Assembly (NCBI GenBank): GCA_964539925.1
Contig: CAZILB010000180.1
Span: 1 to 7,086, forward strand
Length of the DNA stretch: 7,086 nucleotides
Reading direction: 5' to 3'
Source of the DNA: DP-20 sp964539925
Lineage (GTDB): Bacteria; Desulfobacterota; Binatia; UBA9968
This document shows positions 5,882-7,086 of this stretch, piece after piece. The notes under the pieces are model-generated. The model worked only from the letters and a program-made list of their open reading frames with translations, made no database searches and was not told the DNA's origin. Every line of letters starts with the position of its first letter. The first letter of the stretch is position 1. The position numbers and the translations under genes were made by a program.

Positions 5882-5886
5882 AACCT

Positions 5887-7038
5887 ATGGCTCAAGCCTT
5901 CGATATCTCCCTGATCGCCCGCGGGGCGCGAGTTCGGCGGTCGCCGTTCTTCGAGGCCACTCAGCGGTGGGGTTGCAAGAGCTACACGGTATACAACCAC
6001 ATGTTGCTTCCCAGCTACTATGACGATCCGGTGCAGGAATATTGGAAACTGATCGAGGGCGTGACGCTATGGGACGTCGGGGTGGAGCGGCAAGTGGAGA
6101 TCACCGGACCGGATGCCTTTGCTTTCACGAACCTGCTGACGCCGCGCGATTTGAGCCGATGCAAGGTCGGCCAGGCAAAATACGTGCTGATCATTGACGA
6201 AAACGGCGGCATCATCAATGATCCCGTGCTGCTGCGACTGGGAGAAAATCACTTCTGGCTGGCGCTCGCCGACAGCGACGTGCTTCTCTGGGCGAAGGGG
6301 GTTGCGCTCCGTTCAGGAGTGAGAGTGCAGATTCGAGAACCCGATGTCTCGCCCCTTCAGATCCAGGGGCCGAAGTCCAAGGAAGTGATGGACCGCCTCT
6401 TCGGCCAGGAAATTTTAGAACTGCCCTACTATCATTTCGCCGAAAAGAAGCTGGACGGCATTCCACTGGTCGTGACTCGGACCGGTTGGACCGGAGAAAT
6501 CGGCTACGAAATCTATCTGCGCGACGGAAGCCGCGGGGTGGAGCTGTGGGAGAAAGTGATGGAGGCGGGGAAACCGTTCGGCATCACGCCGACTGGCCCG
6601 TCGGACATCCGGCGAATCGAAGCCGGGATCCTGAACTACGGCGTCGACATGACGCTCGAGACCAGCCCCTATGAGGTCGGCCTCGAACGCCTCGTGGAGT
6701 CGAACAAAAAAACCGATTTCATCGGCATGGAAGCCCTACGGCGCATCCGAGCGGAAGGCGTCAAGCAGAAACTCGTAGGGATCGAGGTCGACGGCGCGCC
6801 GTTGGATCTCAATCTCACGCGATGGCCCGTAAGCCGCGACGGAAGGCCGATCGGGCAAGTGACGTCCGCCGTATTTTCGCCCCGCCTCAAGAAAAATATC
6901 GGCTACGCGATGGTACCGATCGAACATGCCGGCTTGGGAACTTCGCTGAGCGTGACGGTCCCAGGCCAGGGAGATCGGATGGCCACGGTCACCGTGAAAC
7001 CCTTCATCGATCCAGCCAAAGAAATTCCCAAGTCGTAG
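5887..7038 (+). CDS. GcvT-fold aminomethyltransferase/demethylase family protein, DmdA-like
   Basis: The 383-aa protein has the GcvT folate-binding domain (~25-275) and the C-terminal barrel (~290-375). GcvT-family enzymes move one-carbon units from a donor to tetrahydrofolate. Several stretches recall the DMSP demethylase DmdA rather than GcvT: YTVYNHMLLP (33-42), TPRDLSRCKVGQ (85-96), NDPVLL (111-116), NHFWLALADSDVLLWAKG (121-138), EPDVSPLQIQGPKS (151-164) and GQVTSAVFSPRL (323-334). At the site of the GcvT catalytic Asp (G-G-x-I-D-D, Asp97 in E. coli) this protein has Asn111 followed by Asp112. The folate-loop pattern G-W-T-G-E-I-G-Y-E (200-208) is kept, unlike marine DmdA as I recall it. 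No signal peptide, so cytoplasmic. No glycine-cleavage partners are adjacent. The likely role is a folate-dependent methyl- or methylene-group transferase on an unknown methylated substrate; DMSP is possible but not shown. Fold call ~0.95, DmdA-branch call ~0.6. Confidence 0.88.
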   Translation: MAQAFDISLIARGARVRRSPFFEATQRWGCKSYTVYNHMLLPSYYDDPVQEYWKLIEGVTLWDVGVERQVEITGPDAFAFTNLLTPRDLSRCKVGQAKYVLIIDENGGIINDPVLLRLGENHFWLALADSDVLLWAKGVALRSGVRVQIREPDVSPLQIQGPKSKEVMDRLFGQEILELPYYHFAEKKLDGIPLVVTRTGWTGEIGYEIYLRDGSRGVELWEKVMEAGKPFGITPTGPSDIRRIEAGILNYGVDMTLETSPYEVGLERLVESNKKTDFIGMEALRRIRAEGVKQKLVGIEVDGAPLDLNLTRWPVSRDGRPIGQVTSAVFSPRLKKNIGYAMVPIEHAGLGTSLSVTVPGQGDRMATVTVKPFIDPAKEIPKS

Positions 7039-7046
7039 CCCTGCGT

Positions 7047-7069
7047 CTCGTGCCGCACGGCAGCCCGAG
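7047..7069 (+). terminator. Interrupted hairpin after the GcvT-family gene
   Basis: CTCG (7047-7050) pairs with CGAG (7066-7069), and TGCC (7051-7054) with GGCA (7059-7062) around a GCAC loop, with GCC (7063-7065) bulged. It begins 8 nt after the TAG. No T-run follows within the window, so termination here is only a possibility. Nothing else is seen in 7039-7086. Confidence 0.25.
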
Positions 7070-7086
7070 GTACGGCGTTATCCGCG

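Larger units (their letters stand above)
5528..5886. promoter_or_regulatory. Divergent intergenic region between hypF and the GcvT-family gene
   Basis: This 359-nt spacer contains no convincing gene. The stretch 5641-5710 is only about 36% GC while 5721-5760 is about 68%; such an AT-rich island between divergent starts is the most likely place for both promoters. Toward hypF, a weak minus-strand candidate pairs TTGCTC (5664-5669) with TAAGAA (5641-5646) at 17-nt spacing, three of six bases each. I found no clear -24/-12 sigma-54 element (TGGCAC-N5-TTGCW) on either strand, although hyp operons in many bacteria use one. The right half (5782-5857) is GC-rich and has potential RNA secondary structure. 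No binding site for a named regulator can be assigned. Confidence 0.5.

Overview
The window is about 60% GC outside its promoter-like stretches and looks like a chromosomal segment from a GC-rich, Gram-negative-type bacterium. The candidate groups are deltaproteobacterium-like, NC10-like or Binatota-like lineages. This placement is an impression from gene content and composition, not something the sequence proves. Genes are tightly packed and in three blocks: two plus-strand genes at the left end, a four-gene minus-strand operon in the middle, and one plus-strand gene at the right end.

Left block (1-686, +). The window opens inside the last codons of what appears to be a Lon-type (LonB-like, AAA/Lon_C) ATP-dependent protease. 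A 175-nt gap with small hairpins follows, then a DksA/TraR-family C4 zinc-finger protein of about 116 aa. It keeps both the coiled-coil tip motif (D-x-x-D-x-A) and the four zinc cysteines.

Middle block (715-5527, -). This is a compact [NiFe]-hydrogenase maturation operon in the order hypF-hypC-hypD-hypE. HypF makes the carbamoyl adenylate and transfers the carbamoyl group to the C-terminal Cys of HypE. HypE dehydrates it to a thiocyanate. The HypC-HypD complex receives the cyanide and assembles the Fe(CN)2CO unit for the hydrogenase large subunit. All catalytic motifs that I can check are present. hypA and hypB (nickel insertion) and the hydrogenase structural genes are not in the window, and the operon is closed on both sides by oppositely oriented genes. 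hypF/hypC are 1 nt apart and hypC/hypD overlap by ATGA. hypD/hypE are separated by 76 nt that hold an octanucleotide tandem repeat and a 26-codon ORF, which exactly bridges the two genes through TAATG and ATGA junctions.

Right block (5887-7038, +). A GcvT-fold aminomethyltransferase/demethylase-family protein is read divergently from hypF. Its sequence resembles the DmdA (dimethylsulfoniopropionate demethylase) branch more than true GcvT. The catalytic Asp of GcvT is Asn here, while the folate-loop Glu is retained. Its substrate cannot be stated from sequence.

The 359-nt divergent spacer (5528-5886) has an AT-rich core (36% GC over 5641-5710), likely containing promoters. It also has a potentially structured leader (5782-5857) in front of the GcvT-family gene. 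That leader, the operon-internal octamer repeat with its bridging ORF, and the DmdA-like protein are the points most worth a second look. I found no IS elements, CRISPR arrays, tRNA or rRNA genes.
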